Source: an uncultured beta proteobacterium (GTDB lineage Bacteria; Pseudomonadota; Gammaproteobacteria; Burkholderiales; Burkholderiaceae_B). Taken from it: a stretch of DNA of 64,000 nt. A program made the translations under genes and the position numbers. Shown in pieces: positions 18,961-32,361 of the stretch (positions are counted from its first letter, which is position 1; every line of letters starts with the position of its first letter). Where the stretch lies: NCBI GenBank assembly GCA_903821335.1, contig CAIJKV010000130.1:1-64000 (forward strand). Direction: 5' to 3'. The notes under the pieces are model-generated. The model did not search any database. It saw only the letters and a list, made by a program, of their open reading frames with translations, and was not told the DNA's origin.

Positions 18961-19951
18961 TCGTTTCGCCAACTTTGCCCCGGAACACCCAGTAAGCGTA
19001 GGCTGTATAGGACAAAATAATCGGGATCAGGAACGCCGCGCCCACCAACAGAAACTTAAGGCTGTTATCCGGGGCGGCGGCATCCCACAAGGTCACGGCA
19101 GACGGGACGATATACGGGAAGAAACTGATGACCAGTCCAATATACGACAAGATAAACAGTCCCATCGCTGACAGGAAGGGTGCCAGCGCCTGCCCGCGGG
19201 ACAACCCCCTGAAGAGCGACACCGCGCAAAGCAGCACCAGCAAGGGCACAGGTGCCACAAACAGCATCGCTGGCCAGGCGAACCACTTTGCCATGAAGTG
19301 ACTGTGCAGGAACGGGGTCCACAGGCTGACTGCCCCGATCATGCACAGCATCAGCACAGCCGTGACGCGGGCAAACCGGTAGGCGCGCTGCTGCAGCCCC
19401 CCTTCAGTCTTGAGAATCAGCCAGGTCGAACCCAGCAACGCATAGCCGATCACCAACGCCACACCGGTCAGGAAACTGAACGGTGACAGCCAGTCCCACC
19501 AGCCGCCGGAATACGCGCGACCCACCACCGGAATGCCCTGCACCAGTGCGCCGAGCGCAACACCCTGGGCAAAGGTGGCTACGGTGGAGCCCCCCGCGAA
19601 GGCCCAGTCCCAGAGACACTTCCTGGCATGACTTTTCCAGCGGAACTCGAAGGCTACGCCACGAAATACCAGCGCCAGCAACATGATGAAAATCGGTGCG
19701 TACAACGCGGGCATGATGATTGCATAGGCCAGCGGGAACACGGCGAACAGACCACCTCCGCCCAGCACCAGCCATGTTTCGTTGCCGTCCCAGACCGGCG
19801 CCACGGTATTCATCATCTGGTCGCGGTTGGCTTCACCCTGGACGTAAGGGAAAAGAATGCCAACACCCAGATCAAAGCCGTCAAGGACGACATAAGCCAG
19901 TACGGCGAAGGCAATCAGTCCAGCCCAGATCAGCGCGTAGTCGAGCGTCAT
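18947..19951 (-). CDS. cydB: Cytochrome bd-type quinol oxidase subunit II
   Basis: Integral membrane subunit of 334 residues with eight or nine hydrophobic helices. The family hallmarks YVVLDGFDLGVGILFP and WDGNETWLVLGGGGLFAVFP are near the N-terminus. It pairs with CydA as a quinol:O2 oxidoreductase that generates proton motive force at low oxygen. Its ATG overlaps the cydA stop (ATGA), so the two are co-translated. At 334 residues it fits the short, cyanide-insensitive (CioB-like) group. Confidence 0.96.
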   Translation of the reverse strand: MTLDYALIWAGLIAFAVLAYVVLDGFDLGVGILFPYVQGEANRDQMMNTVAPVWDGNETWLVLGGGGLFAVFPLAYAIIMPALYAPIFIMLLALVFRGVAFEFRWKSHARKCLWDWAFAGGSTVATFAQGVALGALVQGIPVVGRAYSGGWWDWLSPFSFLTGVALVIGYALLGSTWLILKTEGGLQQRAYRFARVTAVLMLCMIGAVSLWTPFLHSHFMAKWFAWPAMLFVAPVPLLVLLCAVSLFRGLSRGQALAPFLSAMGLFILSYIGLVISFFPYIVPSAVTLWDAAAPDNSLKFLLVGAAFLIPIILSYTAYAYWVFRGKVGETSGYH

Positions 19952-21390
19952 GGACGGCTCCCGATATTTTCCGACAGGACCGGGCCGGGCACGAAGCCCG
20001 CCGCACGCACGGGTTCGTTTGCTGGCAGTGGTGCCTGACCGGTTTCAGGCGGCTTGGACATCAACCGCAGGATGTAGTAAACCCCCGCACCAAAGAGGGT
20101 GAAGTACACCAGGATAAAAGCCATCAAGGAGCCGCCAACTGCTGCAGCGTCAATCGGCGAGGCAGATTGCGCAGTCGTCAGCAAGTTGTAGACCGTATAG
20201 GGCTGGCGCCCGACTTCGGTGACAATCCAGCCAGCAAGCACGGCCACAAACCCCGCAGGACCCATGAACAGCGCGGCGCGATGCATCAGGGGCGCATCGT
20301 ACAACCGCCCTTTCCAGCGCAGCCAGAGGCTCCAGGCACCGAGAGTCAGCATCAGCATGCCGATGCCCACCATGACGCGGAATGCGTAAAAAACAATGCC
20401 CATCGGCGGGCGCTCAGAGGGCGGCCACGCCTTCATGCCCTGAATCACGCCATCGGTTGTATGGGTCAGGATCAAGCTACCCAGCACTGGAATTTCCAGC
20501 ACATAGTTCATTTTCTCTTGGGCAGAGTCCGGAATCCCGAACAAGATCAGGGGCGCACGCGCTTGCGTTTCAAAATGCCCCTCGATGGCTGCGATCTTGC
20601 GTGGCTGGTACTCAACCGTGTTCAGACCATGCTGGTCACCTGCCAGGATCTGCAGAGGCGCGACAATCGCTGCCATCCACATCGCCATCGAGAACATGGT
20701 GCGTGCCGCGTCGAGCGTGGCACGCGGCGTAGCCCCGTCCGTCCTGGCTCGCAAACGTGCGCCAAGCAGGTGAAACGCCCCGACACCCCCCACGACGAAA
20801 GCGGTCGTCAGGTAGGCCGCCAGAACCATGTGCACGAGACGGTATGGCAGCGAAGGGCTGAAAATGACGTCCAGCCAGCTTTTAACGACGAACTGCCCCA
20901 CGTCGTTATAGGCGAACCCCGTAGGGGTCTGCATCCAGCTATTGACAGAGAGAATCCAGAAGGCGGACATGAACGTGCCGGCCGCCACCATGAGTGTTGC
21001 GAAAAAATGCAGATTCTGGCCGACCCGTTTGCGACCGAACAACATGACGCCCAGAAAGCCTGCCTCAAGGAAGAAGGCGGACATCACCTCGTAGCCCATC
21101 AGCGGACCAATCACTGGCCCGGTCTTGTCGGCGAAGACACTCCAGTTCGTTCCGAATTGATAGCTCATCACGATGCCCGAGACCACGCCCATGCCAAAGG
21201 CGATCGCGAAGATTTTTTTCCAGTAGGTAAACAGCGTCTGGTAGACCGCTTTGCCTGTTACCAGGTGCAGGCCATTGAGCACAGCCAGATAACTGGCCAG
21301 TCCGATTGAAAATGAGGGGAAAATAATGTGGAAACTGACCGTGAACGCGAACTGCATGCGTGCCAGGGTATGAGCATCTAGCCATTCCAT
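19948..21390 (-). CDS. cydA: Cytochrome bd-type quinol oxidase subunit I (CIO-like)
   Basis: Haem-bearing subunit of 480 residues. The N-terminus has the family segment with the haem b595 ligand (His21 in VSFHIIFPSFSIGLASYL) and the conserved GTNWSVFADKTGPVIGPLMGYEV stretch, and a further HM pair (LVHMVLAAY) for the b558 site. The quinol-binding loop is short, as in CioA rather than E. coli CydA. First gene of cydA-cydB-small protein. A bd/CIO oxidase gives respiration under microaerobic or cyanide/sulfide stress, which could matter alongside the sulfur chemistry at 51-55 kb. Confidence 0.95.
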   Translation of the reverse strand: MEWLDAHTLARMQFAFTVSFHIIFPSFSIGLASYLAVLNGLHLVTGKAVYQTLFTYWKKIFAIAFGMGVVSGIVMSYQFGTNWSVFADKTGPVIGPLMGYEVMSAFFLEAGFLGVMLFGRKRVGQNLHFFATLMVAAGTFMSAFWILSVNSWMQTPTGFAYNDVGQFVVKSWLDVIFSPSLPYRLVHMVLAAYLTTAFVVGGVGAFHLLGARLRARTDGATPRATLDAARTMFSMAMWMAAIVAPLQILAGDQHGLNTVEYQPRKIAAIEGHFETQARAPLILFGIPDSAQEKMNYVLEIPVLGSLILTHTTDGVIQGMKAWPPSERPPMGIVFYAFRVMVGIGMLMLTLGAWSLWLRWKGRLYDAPLMHRAALFMGPAGFVAVLAGWIVTEVGRQPYTVYNLLTTAQSASPIDAAAVGGSLMAFILVYFTLFGAGVYYILRLMSKPPETGQAPLPANEPVRAAGFVPGPVLSENIGSRP

Positions 21391-21546
21391 CAGAGATCAC
21401 CGCGCTGAGCAAATTAACGGGCGAATTGGCACCGTATACGCACATGTTAACCAGTTCGAAAACCATCCGGCGGATAAACACGGCTGGCGTCATGGTCGCC
21501 GCCCATTACATGTTCATGACCTTCACGACAGGAAGCCGACGCACCA

Positions 21547-22866
21547 CTATTTCTTGTTGCGCGCCTGGCGTGCCTCGCGATCAAGGTCCGACAGGTCGCG
21601 CAGTTTGTCGGCGATTTTGGTTTCCAGACCTCGCCCGACTGGCCGATACCAGCCTGGTTCGTTCATGCCGTCTGGCAAGTAGGTCTCACCCGCCGCGTAG
21701 GCATTGGGCTCGTCATGCGCATAACGATAGGCGTGGCCGTAGCCCAGTTCCTTCATCAGTTTGGTCGGCGCATTGCGCAGGTGGGCTGGCACGGGTTGCG
21801 ACTGGTCTTTCTTGACGAACGCCACGGCCTGGTTATAAGCCATGTACCCGGCGTTGCTCTTGGCCGCGATCGACAGATAGATCACCGCCTGCGCAAGTGC
21901 CAGTTCACCTTCGGGCGACCCCAGGCGTTCATAGGTCAGGGCCGCATCGTTGGCGATTTGCATGGCACGCGGATCGGCCAGGCCGATGTCTTCCCAGGCC
22001 ATCCTGACGATCCGGCGGGAAAGGTATTTAGGATCAGCGCCGCCATCCAGCATGCGAGTCAGCCAGTACAGCGCCGCGTCAGGATGTGAACCGCGCACCG
22101 ACTTGTGCAGAGCCGAGATCTGGTCGTAGAAATTGTCGCCGCCCTTGTCGAACCGCCGGGCATTCATGCTGAGCGCGTTTTCAACAAACTTGGAATCGAC
22201 CTGCGTCACGCCCATTGCCCCGGCGGCGGTGGCGGCCTGTTCAAGCAGATTCAGGAAACGCCGTGCATCCCCGTCTGCGTAGCCAATCAGTGTATCGAGC
22301 GCAGCCTCTTCAAAGGGTAGATCCTTCAATACCGACTTCTGCGCACGTGCAAACAGTTCATGCATTTCGTCCTCGTTGAACGACTCGAGCACATACACCT
22401 GCGCGCGCGACAACAAGGCGGAATTCACTTCGAAAGACGGGTTCTCGGTCGTCGCGCCAATGAACGTGACCAGGCCCGATTCAACAAAGGGCAACAGTGC
22501 GTCTTGCTGCGCCTTGTTGAAGCGGTGTATTTCATCCACAAACAACAAGGTCCGGCGATGGTGCTGGTCAAGCGTGAACTGGGCCTCTTCCATGGCAGCC
22601 CGGATTTCCTTGACGCCGGCAAACACGGCCGACATGGCAATAAAGGAACAATCAAACGCACGTGCGGTGAGCCGGGCCAGCGTGGTCTTACCCACGCCGG
22701 GCGGCCCCCAGAGAATCATGGAATGTGGGCGGCCCGACTCAAAAGCCAGGCGCAGCGGCTTGCCCGGCCCGAGCAGATGACGCTGACCAATCACGTCATC
22801 AAGCGTGGCCGGGCGCAAAGCCTCGGCCAGTGGAGCAATGGGTGCGGTGTTGAACAGATCAGCCAT
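21547..22866 (-). CDS. rarA: Replication-associated recombination protein A
   Basis: AAA+ ATPase (MgsA/RarA) of 439 residues acting at stalled replication forks. Walker A GPPGVGKTT (54-62), Walker B LLFVDEIHRF, and the C-terminal tetramerisation part with GYGHAYRYAHDEPNAY...YLPD are all present. It lies 6 nt after lolA in an ftsK-lolA-rarA operon, a common betaproteobacterial arrangement. Confidence 0.97.
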   Translation of the reverse strand: MADLFNTAPIAPLAEALRPATLDDVIGQRHLLGPGKPLRLAFESGRPHSMILWGPPGVGKTTLARLTARAFDCSFIAMSAVFAGVKEIRAAMEEAQFTLDQHHRRTLLFVDEIHRFNKAQQDALLPFVESGLVTFIGATTENPSFEVNSALLSRAQVYVLESFNEDEMHELFARAQKSVLKDLPFEEAALDTLIGYADGDARRFLNLLEQAATAAGAMGVTQVDSKFVENALSMNARRFDKGGDNFYDQISALHKSVRGSHPDAALYWLTRMLDGGADPKYLSRRIVRMAWEDIGLADPRAMQIANDAALTYERLGSPEGELALAQAVIYLSIAAKSNAGYMAYNQAVAFVKKDQSQPVPAHLRNAPTKLMKELGYGHAYRYAHDEPNAYAAGETYLPDGMNEPGWYRPVGRGLETKIADKLRDLSDLDREARQARNKK

Positions 22867-22872
22867 GCGCGA

Positions 22873-23514
22873 TCATTCCATGCGCACGACATCCGCGCCA
22901 GCGGGCGAGGCGAATTGAAACGTACTGGCTGGCAAGGGTGGGTTGCGCTGCAAGCCAGACAGTTCGACGCGCGTAGTCTGCCCAAAAGCATCCAGCAACA
23001 CAATCCGGGCGGGTAACCCGTCACGAAAACCAAGATCGACGTGTACAAAGCCCGCCTCACCGTCGCGGGGTTTGGCACGCAACCATGCCAGTTCGTCACG
23101 GTCGGGCAGCGGACTGACGATAAACGCCTGCTCAAGCGAGCCAGAACCGAACAGAATTGCGGCGGGAGACGACCCGATGGCCTGGTCGACACGACGGACA
23201 GTGACCTGATTCAGGTCTGGGTCAAATTGAAACACCTGCTTGCCGTCGGAAACAATCAGTTGGGCGTAAGGCTGGATCACATCCCACTTGAAACGACCGG
23301 GACGCTCAAAGGAAAAACGGCCGCTTTGTGCCGGGCGCGTCTGGCCCTGAGGCCCCACGGTGTACTGGGAAAAATTGCCGCTCGCCGCACGCACGTCCGT
23401 GACAAAGGACTTGAGCTGGTCCTGGGCGCCGGCAGCCAGTACCTGGCCTGCCAGCAACAGCCCACTACAGGCCAGGCCCAGCCACCATTTTTTCATCCTG
23501 CGGGAACGCTGCAT
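22873..23514 (-). CDS. lolA: Outer-membrane lipoprotein carrier protein LolA
   Basis: Periplasmic chaperone that carries lipoproteins from LolCDE to LolB. With ATG 23514 it is 213 residues: signal peptide [18 protein letters not shown]... cleaved after VLA, then the LolA beta-barrel with [30 protein letters not shown]. Start alternatives are GTG 23523 (overlapping the ftsK stop as GTGA) and ATG 23496; none has a convincing SD, so translation may be coupled to ftsK. Confidence 0.95.
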   Translation of the reverse strand: MQRSRRMKKWWLGLACSGLLLAGQVLAAGAQDQLKSFVTDVRAASGNFSQYTVGPQGQTRPAQSGRFSFERPGRFKWDVIQPYAQLIVSDGKQVFQFDPDLNQVTVRRVDQAIGSSPAAILFGSGSLEQAFIVSPLPDRDELAWLRAKPRDGEAGFVHVDLGFRDGLPARIVLLDAFGQTTRVELSGLQRNPPLPASTFQFASPAGADVVRME

Positions 23515-23519
23515 CGGTA

Positions 23520-27546
<4,027 letters not shown>

Positions 27547-27560
<14 letters not shown>

Positions 27561-27658
27561 TCAGGCCACCTTACTCAGGCTGTCTTAGTCTGGTCATCTT
27601 AGTCTGGTCGCCTTACTCAGGCCGTCTTAGTCTGGTCGTCTTAGTCAGGCTGCCTTAA
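27547..27658. repeat. Eight tandem 14-bp repeats between convergent genes
   Basis: Eight uninterrupted 14-bp units with consensus TCWGGYYRYCTTAR: 27547, 27561, 27575, 27589, 27603, 27617, 27631 and 27645. The first unit encodes the last residues and TAA of the Smr gene. The last two encode, on the other strand, the C-terminal residues and TAA (27641-27643) of the symporter. CTTA ends nearly every unit, so each unit supplies TAA on the minus strand in one frame. No long inverted repeat is present, so it is not an obvious terminator. Confidence 0.92.
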
Positions 27659-29701
27659 AAAGTCGACCAGTTGATCCGTTGCCGTATCGGGGGGCGGCGT
27701 CAGCAAAGACATCAACACGATGACGACGAACGCCACTGGCGCGCCAAACACGCCGGCTGCAATGGGCTGTATGCCCCACCATAAGTCAACCGGGGCACTG
27801 CGCGACACGCCATACAGCAATTCGCGCAGCCACGGCTGGGTGTGTGCCATGTAGGCGAACGTCGCTCCCAGACCTGCCAGCATGCCCAGGGTGGCCCCCC
27901 AACGATTGGCGCGTCGCCAGAAAATGCCCATGACCAGAACCGGAAAGAACGATGACGCGGCAAACGAAAAGGCGGCCCCCACCAGGAACAGGATATCGGC
28001 GGGCGTGCGTGTCGCGACCCATGCCGCGGCAAAGGCAACCACCAGCAACAGCACCTTGGACAGGATCACGCGGCGCCCCGGCCCCATGTGGGGCGAGACA
28101 ATCCTGAACAGCATGTCGTGGGAAAGCGCATTCGACAGCGTCAGCAACAAACCATCCGCAGTCGACAGCGCTGCGGCCAGTGCACCAGCGGCCACCAGGC
28201 CCGAGATGACGTAGGGCAGCCCACCGATCTCCGGGCCGGCCAGCACCACGACGTCCGCACCGATATGGATTTCCGACAGCTGGACAATGCCATCCTGGTT
28301 GACATCCAGAATGTCGATCAACGATCGGTCTACCGCTGTCCAGGCATGCACCCAGGAGGGAAGATCGGCGAACCGCATGCCAACCAGGTTGGTATAAATC
28401 TCATTCTTGACCAGAATCGCCAACGCAGGCGCGGTCAAGTAGAGCACCAGGATGAACAGGAGCGACCAGAACACCGACCGGCGCGCCTCGCTGACCGAGG
28501 AAGTGGTGTAGGAGCGCATCAATATATGGGGCAACCCCGCGGTGCCAAGCATCAGGCATAGCACCAGTGCCAGGAAATTGTTGCGTGCCGCGTCGCGCGC
28601 CTCTTGTGTCTTGCCCGCGAAGGGTTCAGCGTGCGAAACGGGGGGCGAGGCCCTTGCTGCAAAGTCGTCTCGGGCCTTTGACCACGCCGTGCGCGCGCCT
28701 TCAACCGAAGCGGGATATGTCTCGACCTCGCGTTCAAGCGAGCGGATATCGACCATGGACGCATCGTTGGCGCGTGCCCGCAACAGTTGCAGACGCAAAC
28801 GCTGGTTTTCAGTGGTCCATGAACCTGGCAGACCTGAGATCCGTTCCTGCATGGACTCGGCGCGCCGCTGCCACACCAGGCGGACGTCACGCTCTTTGAC
28901 ATCGTAGGTCAACTCTCGTTCGCGTTCCGTCACCTGCTGCAGTACTGCGCTGGCAGCGATCTGGGGCACCGGATCGCCCGTTTGCTTGACTGCCAGCCAG
29001 ATCACGGGCACCAGGTACGCGATCATCAGGATGATGTACTGGCCCACCTGTGTCCAGGTCACCGCACGCATGCCGCCCAGGAATGAGCAGACCAGCATGC
29101 TGCCAAGCGCCACGAAAACCCCCAGTTCGAAGGAGATACCCGTCATGCGTGTCGTAATGATACCTACGCCGTAGATCTGTGCGACCAGATAGGTAAATGA
29201 ACACAACACCGCGCAGAAAACGCCAACCAGTCGCGGCAAATTGCCGCCAAAGCGCGCGCCCAGGAAGTCAGGAATCGTGTAGCGGCCAAACTTGCGCAGG
29301 TAAGGCGCCAGCAAGAACGCCACCAGCACGTAGCCCCCGGTCCAGCCCAGGATGTAGGCCAGGCCGTTATACCCAGACAGGTACAGGGTGCCTGCCACAC
29401 CAATGAAGGAGGCCACCGACATCCAGTCGGCGGCCGTCGCCATGCCGTTATAGATGGCGGGCACACGGCGCCCTGCCACGTAGTACTCAACCGGATCAGA
29501 GGTCCGGCACACGATGCCGATCCCGGCATACAAGGCTACGGTTGTCAGCAAGAAAACATACCCAATCCACTGGCGGGGCATTCCCACGACTTCGAGCAGT
29601 GCCAAGATCAGGATCAACAGCGCGAAACCGAACGCATAAAGCACGTAGCCTCGCCACAACCGGGACTTGAATTCTGTTTGTATTTTTTCGCCAGTCAGCA
29701 T
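27641..29701 (-). CDS. Sodium:solute symporter, VC_2705-like subfamily
   Basis: SSS-family transporter of 686 residues, related to acetate permease ActP. N-terminal core: ADWMSVASFIGVAGTLYLSGYNG. It differs from ordinary ActP by a soluble, charged insert at about 240-375 and a second extramembrane stretch holding an EF-hand-like loop (466-477, DVNQDGIVQLSE). The downstream core GLVAAGALAAALSTADGLLLTLSNAL is intact. Such proteins occur with a small DUF4212 membrane partner, which here precedes it directly (TAGATG junction). Probable substrate is acetate or a related short carboxylate, by family only. Confidence 0.93.
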   Translation of the reverse strand: MLTGEKIQTEFKSRLWRGYVLYAFGFALLILILALLEVVGMPRQWIGYVFLLTTVALYAGIGIVCRTSDPVEYYVAGRRVPAIYNGMATAADWMSVASFIGVAGTLYLSGYNGLAYILGWTGGYVLVAFLLAPYLRKFGRYTIPDFLGARFGGNLPRLVGVFCAVLCSFTYLVAQIYGVGIITTRMTGISFELGVFVALGSMLVCSFLGGMRAVTWTQVGQYIILMIAYLVPVIWLAVKQTGDPVPQIAASAVLQQVTERERELTYDVKERDVRLVWQRRAESMQERISGLPGSWTTENQRLRLQLLRARANDASMVDIRSLEREVETYPASVEGARTAWSKARDDFAARASPPVSHAEPFAGKTQEARDAARNNFLALVLCLMLGTAGLPHILMRSYTTSSVSEARRSVFWSLLFILVLYLTAPALAILVKNEIYTNLVGMRFADLPSWVHAWTAVDRSLIDILDVNQDGIVQLSEIHIGADVVVLAGPEIGGLPYVISGLVAAGALAAALSTADGLLLTLSNALSHDMLFRIVSPHMGPGRRVILSKVLLLVVAFAAAWVATRTPADILFLVGAAFSFAASSFFPVLVMGIFWRRANRWGATLGMLAGLGATFAYMAHTQPWLRELLYGVSRSAPVDLWWGIQPIAAGVFGAPVAFVVIVLMSLLTPPPDTATDQLVDFLRQPD

Positions 29702-30088
29702 CTAGGCGTCCACGTCAGGGCGACGCAGTCGTGCATCCTTCCTGTTCATGTGCCAGGCATAAAACCCCACCATCGCCAGGTAGGCCGAAGGCGCCCCGAA
29801 CGCCGCCACCCAGAACGAAAAAGGCCAGCCGAACAGGAACACTTCAGACAGATTGCGGGCAAAATAGGCCGGCACGAAGGTGACCAGCCACCACACAGTC
29901 AATAGCAAGGCAATCACAATCAGATTGCCTCGCCAGTAACGCAGAAATCGTGGTGCCTGAGATCGAATGGCGGGTTCCTGCGCGCGAAAGGGATGTTGAA
30001 AGCGACAACGGCCGACACGTGAGTGCCAGCCGTTGCGCGATTTGCTTTTATTTAGAGCCACTGCCTGTTTATTATTATTGCCGAACAT
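29702..30088 (-). CDS. DUF4212 small membrane partner of the sodium:solute symporter
   Basis: Small protein of 128 residues whose C-terminal part matches the DUF4212 pattern: helix 1 NLIVIALLLTVWWLVTFVP, then YFARNLSEVFLFGWPFSFWVAAFG and helix 2 APSAYLAMVGFYAW ending in charged residues. The first 45 residues are polar and basic. ATG 30088 has AAAGGA at 9 nt; GTG 30163 and ATG 30151 lack an SD. Its stop abuts the symporter start, consistent with a two-gene transporter unit. Confidence 0.88.
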   Translation of the reverse strand: MFGNNNKQAVALNKSKSRNGWHSRVGRCRFQHPFRAQEPAIRSQAPRFLRYWRGNLIVIALLLTVWWLVTFVPAYFARNLSEVFLFGWPFSFWVAAFGAPSAYLAMVGFYAWHMNRKDARLRRPDVDA

Positions 30089-30208
30089 GCCGGCTTGTCC
30101 TTTTCGGACATTGTCTCCCTCACCTGCATGAACCGAATTCTGCACCAGCATCGTGATATACACATCAGGGAATGCCCTAGTTCAGGGCAAATAAGACGAA
30201 TATTTACT

Positions 30209-30227
30209 TATTAATGCGAATGATTAC
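30209..30227. promoter_or_regulatory. Possible Fur box upstream of the symporter operon
   Basis: The 19-mer centred on TTAATGCGAATGATTA matches 12 of 19 positions of the GATAATGATAATCATTATC consensus and resembles Fur boxes of related bacteria (GCGAATGATT core). It lies 121 nt upstream of the DUF4212 start, in the only region that can hold the promoter. A fur gene is at 47637. Weak to moderate evidence. Confidence 0.35.
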
Positions 30228-30291
30228 TCGGCCTGACCCGGTCACTTGCACCAAAATGAATCAACCGGAAGAGGCCTTGCCTCCACCCATG

Positions 30292-31560
30292 TCAGTCATC
30301 GCTGGACATATTTTCAATCATCGCCCGACCAAAACCTGAGCACGACACTTGCTCGGCACCTTCGAGCAGGCGAGCAAAGTCATACGTGACCTTTCCCGAC
30401 AGAATGGTCTTTTCCATGCTGGTGATAATCAGATCGGCGGCCTCGGTCCAGCCCATGTGACGCAACATCATGCCGGCCGACAGCAACTCTGAACCAGGAT
30501 TGACGTAATCCTTACCCGCGTACTTGGCCGAAGCAGCGTTGAGCGCCTCGAACATCGCGATCGAGTCGGACAGGTTGGCCCCCGGAGAAATAAACACCCC
30601 ACCCACCTGTGCCGACAGGGCGTCAGACAGATAATCACCGTTCAGGTTAAGGGTCACGATGACGTCGTACTCAGTGGGTCGCAGCAACATCTGCTGCAGG
30701 AAAGTATCGGTATAGACGTCCTTGAGAATAATTTCACGGCCAGTCTTGGGATTCTTGAATTTCCACATCGGTCCGCCATCGATCTGCTGGGCGCCGAACT
30801 CATTCTTGGCCAAGGAATAGGCCCAGTCGCGGAAGCTGCCCTCCGTGAACTTCATGATGTTGCCTTTATGCACGATCGTGCACGACTCTCTGTCATTGTC
30901 GATGGCGTATTGCAGCGCCTTGCGCACCAGACGCTCGGTGCCTTCTCGTGACACGGGCTTGATCCCAATGCCTGACGTCACGGGAAAGCGCAGTTCCGTG
31001 ACACCCAGGTTGTTTTGCAGGAACCCGATCAATGCCTTGGCCTGTTCCGATTCCGCTTCAAATTCGATTCCAGCGTAAATATCCTCGGAGTTTTCACGGA
31101 AAATGATCATGTCAGTCTTTTCCGGCGCACGCAGGGGCGACGGCACACCCATGATGTAGCGCACCGGGCGCAGGCAGACATACAGATCAAGTTGCTGGCG
31201 CAACGCCACATTCAGTGAACGGATGCCGCCTGTGGTTGGCGCGTCCAGCGGCCCCTTGATCGACACCACGAACTCTTTGATCGCTGCCAGGGTTTCATCA
31301 GGCATCCAGACATCGGGGCCATAGAGCTTGGTGGCCTTCTCACCCGCAAATATTTCCATCCAGTGAATATTGCGCTTGCCAGCGTACGCCATGGTGACCG
31401 CAGCATCGACCACCTGGATCATCACGGGCGTGATGTCCACGCCCGTCCCGTCACCTTCAATGAAGGGGATGATGGGTTCGTCAGGCACGTTAATGGAAAA
31501 ATCCGCGTTAACGGTGATTTTCTGACCCTCGGTCGGGACCTTGATGTGCTGGTAGGGCAT
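30292..31560 (-). CDS. icd: NADP-dependent isocitrate dehydrogenase
   Basis: TCA-cycle enzyme converting isocitrate to 2-oxoglutarate, CO2 and NADPH. With ATG 31560 (GGAG 6 nt upstream) it is 422 residues, close to E. coli Icd. Seen: N-terminal [14 protein letters not shown], the substrate-serine loop [12 protein letters not shown] (the serine phosphorylated by AceK in E. coli), and [21 protein letters not shown] longer ORF to 31782 is an artefact of open frame. Divergent from a DUF1841 gene. Confidence 0.97.
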   Translation of the reverse strand: MPYQHIKVPTEGQKITVNADFSINVPDEPIIPFIEGDGTGVDITPVMIQVVDAAVTMAYAGKRNIHWMEIFAGEKATKLYGPDVWMPDETLAAIKEFVVSIKGPLDAPTTGGIRSLNVALRQQLDLYVCLRPVRYIMGVPSPLRAPEKTDMIIFRENSEDIYAGIEFEAESEQAKALIGFLQNNLGVTELRFPVTSGIGIKPVSREGTERLVRKALQYAIDNDRESCTIVHKGNIMKFTEGSFRDWAYSLAKNEFGAQQIDGGPMWKFKNPKTGREIILKDVYTDTFLQQMLLRPTEYDVIVTLNLNGDYLSDALSAQVGGVFISPGANLSDSIAMFEALNAASAKYAGKDYVNPGSELLSAGMMLRHMGWTEAADLIITSMEKTILSGKVTYDFARLLEGAEQVSCSGFGRAMIENMSSDD

Positions 31561-31787
31561 GACGTGCTCCGGTGACGGTGTAGACGATGACGAGATCTCA
31601 GGTTCGACCTGAGTTTCAGTGGCGAACCCGCAGGCACAGCATCTCATATTATCCTGCATGTTTGATTTTGCTTCCTGCGACGACGATTGCCACGTCCGGG
31701 ACTGGCGCATCGTTGACATGTCGCAGGTAAAATCGAATTTGTCAGCCACGCACCCACAAATCCACCTCACCCGTCCAGGCACCCCGC

Positions 31788-32216
31788 ATGTTTAATCCTT
31801 CGCGCGATCAGGTGCGCCAGTTTTTTGTCGAGACCTGGCGCAAGCACCGCGCACACGAGGTGCTCACCCCCCTGGAAGCCATGGCGCTCGGCTGGCTTGA
31901 ACAGCACCCGGAATACCACGCCGACATGGAACATCCCGAAGTTCTGACACAGGAGTTCAGCGTGGAAGACGGGCGAACCAATCCTTTCTTGCACCTGTCG
32001 ATGCATCTTGCGATCGCCGAACAGCTATCCATTGACCACCCGCGCGGGATTCGGCAAGCCTACGAAACCCTCGCCTCGCGGACCGACCCGCATCAAGCCG
32101 TGCACGAAATTATGGAATGCCTGGGTCAGGTTGTTTGGGAGTCACAGCGCCTGGGGACACCGCTCGACAGCGACGCTTACATTGAACTGATCAGGCAGCG
32201 CGCCAGCCGCGACTAA
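31788..32216 (+). CDS. DUF1841 family protein
   Basis: Soluble protein of 142 residues of the proteobacterial DUF1841 family, function unknown. Characteristic features are the N-terminal SRDQVRQFF, the HPEYHADME motif, [12 protein letters not shown], and the central [10 protein letters not shown]-like segment (here [10 protein letters not shown]). Several conserved histidines might bind metal. It is usually near icd and small cytochromes in Burkholderiales, as here. Confidence 0.9.
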   Translation: MFNPSRDQVRQFFVETWRKHRAHEVLTPLEAMALGWLEQHPEYHADMEHPEVLTQEFSVEDGRTNPFLHLSMHLAIAEQLSIDHPRGIRQAYETLASRTDPHQAVHEIMECLGQVVWESQRLGTPLDSDAYIELIRQRASRD

Positions 32217-32250
32217 GGACTCGGGCGCGATGTGGTTGCATTCACTCATG

Positions 32251-32300
32251 AAAAACACCCCAAAGGTTGGATTGGTGTCCAACTTTTGGGGTGCAGTTCA
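32251..32300 (-). terminator. Dispersed hairpin element, copy 1 (probable terminator of the cytochrome operon)
   Basis: Arms CACCCCAAAGGTTGGA (32256-32271) and TCCAACTTTTGGGGTG (32278-32293) pair over 16 positions with one mismatch/GU. Read on the minus strand it is followed directly by TTTTT (32251-32255), 69 nt after the cytochrome c stop. A second near-identical copy is at 38795. The outer end, read as TGAACTGCACCCC..., resembles the ends of IS150-group IS3 elements, so it may be IS-derived. Confidence 0.75.
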
Positions 32301-32361
32301 CTATGCGGGTTTTTTCTTGGGTGACTGCAACCAGGCCTCGGAACCCGGGCAGGTTTGCGGC

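Noticed and set aside
19720-21309. 529-residue plus-strand open frame
   Set aside because: Antisense to cydA; no domain or SD; Arg/His/Pro-rich shadow.
30174-30188. Hairpin GCCCT-N5-AGGGC as terminator of icd
   Set aside because: Only 5 bp of stem and no U-run; it also lies 100 nt downstream of the icd stop, nearer the next promoter.
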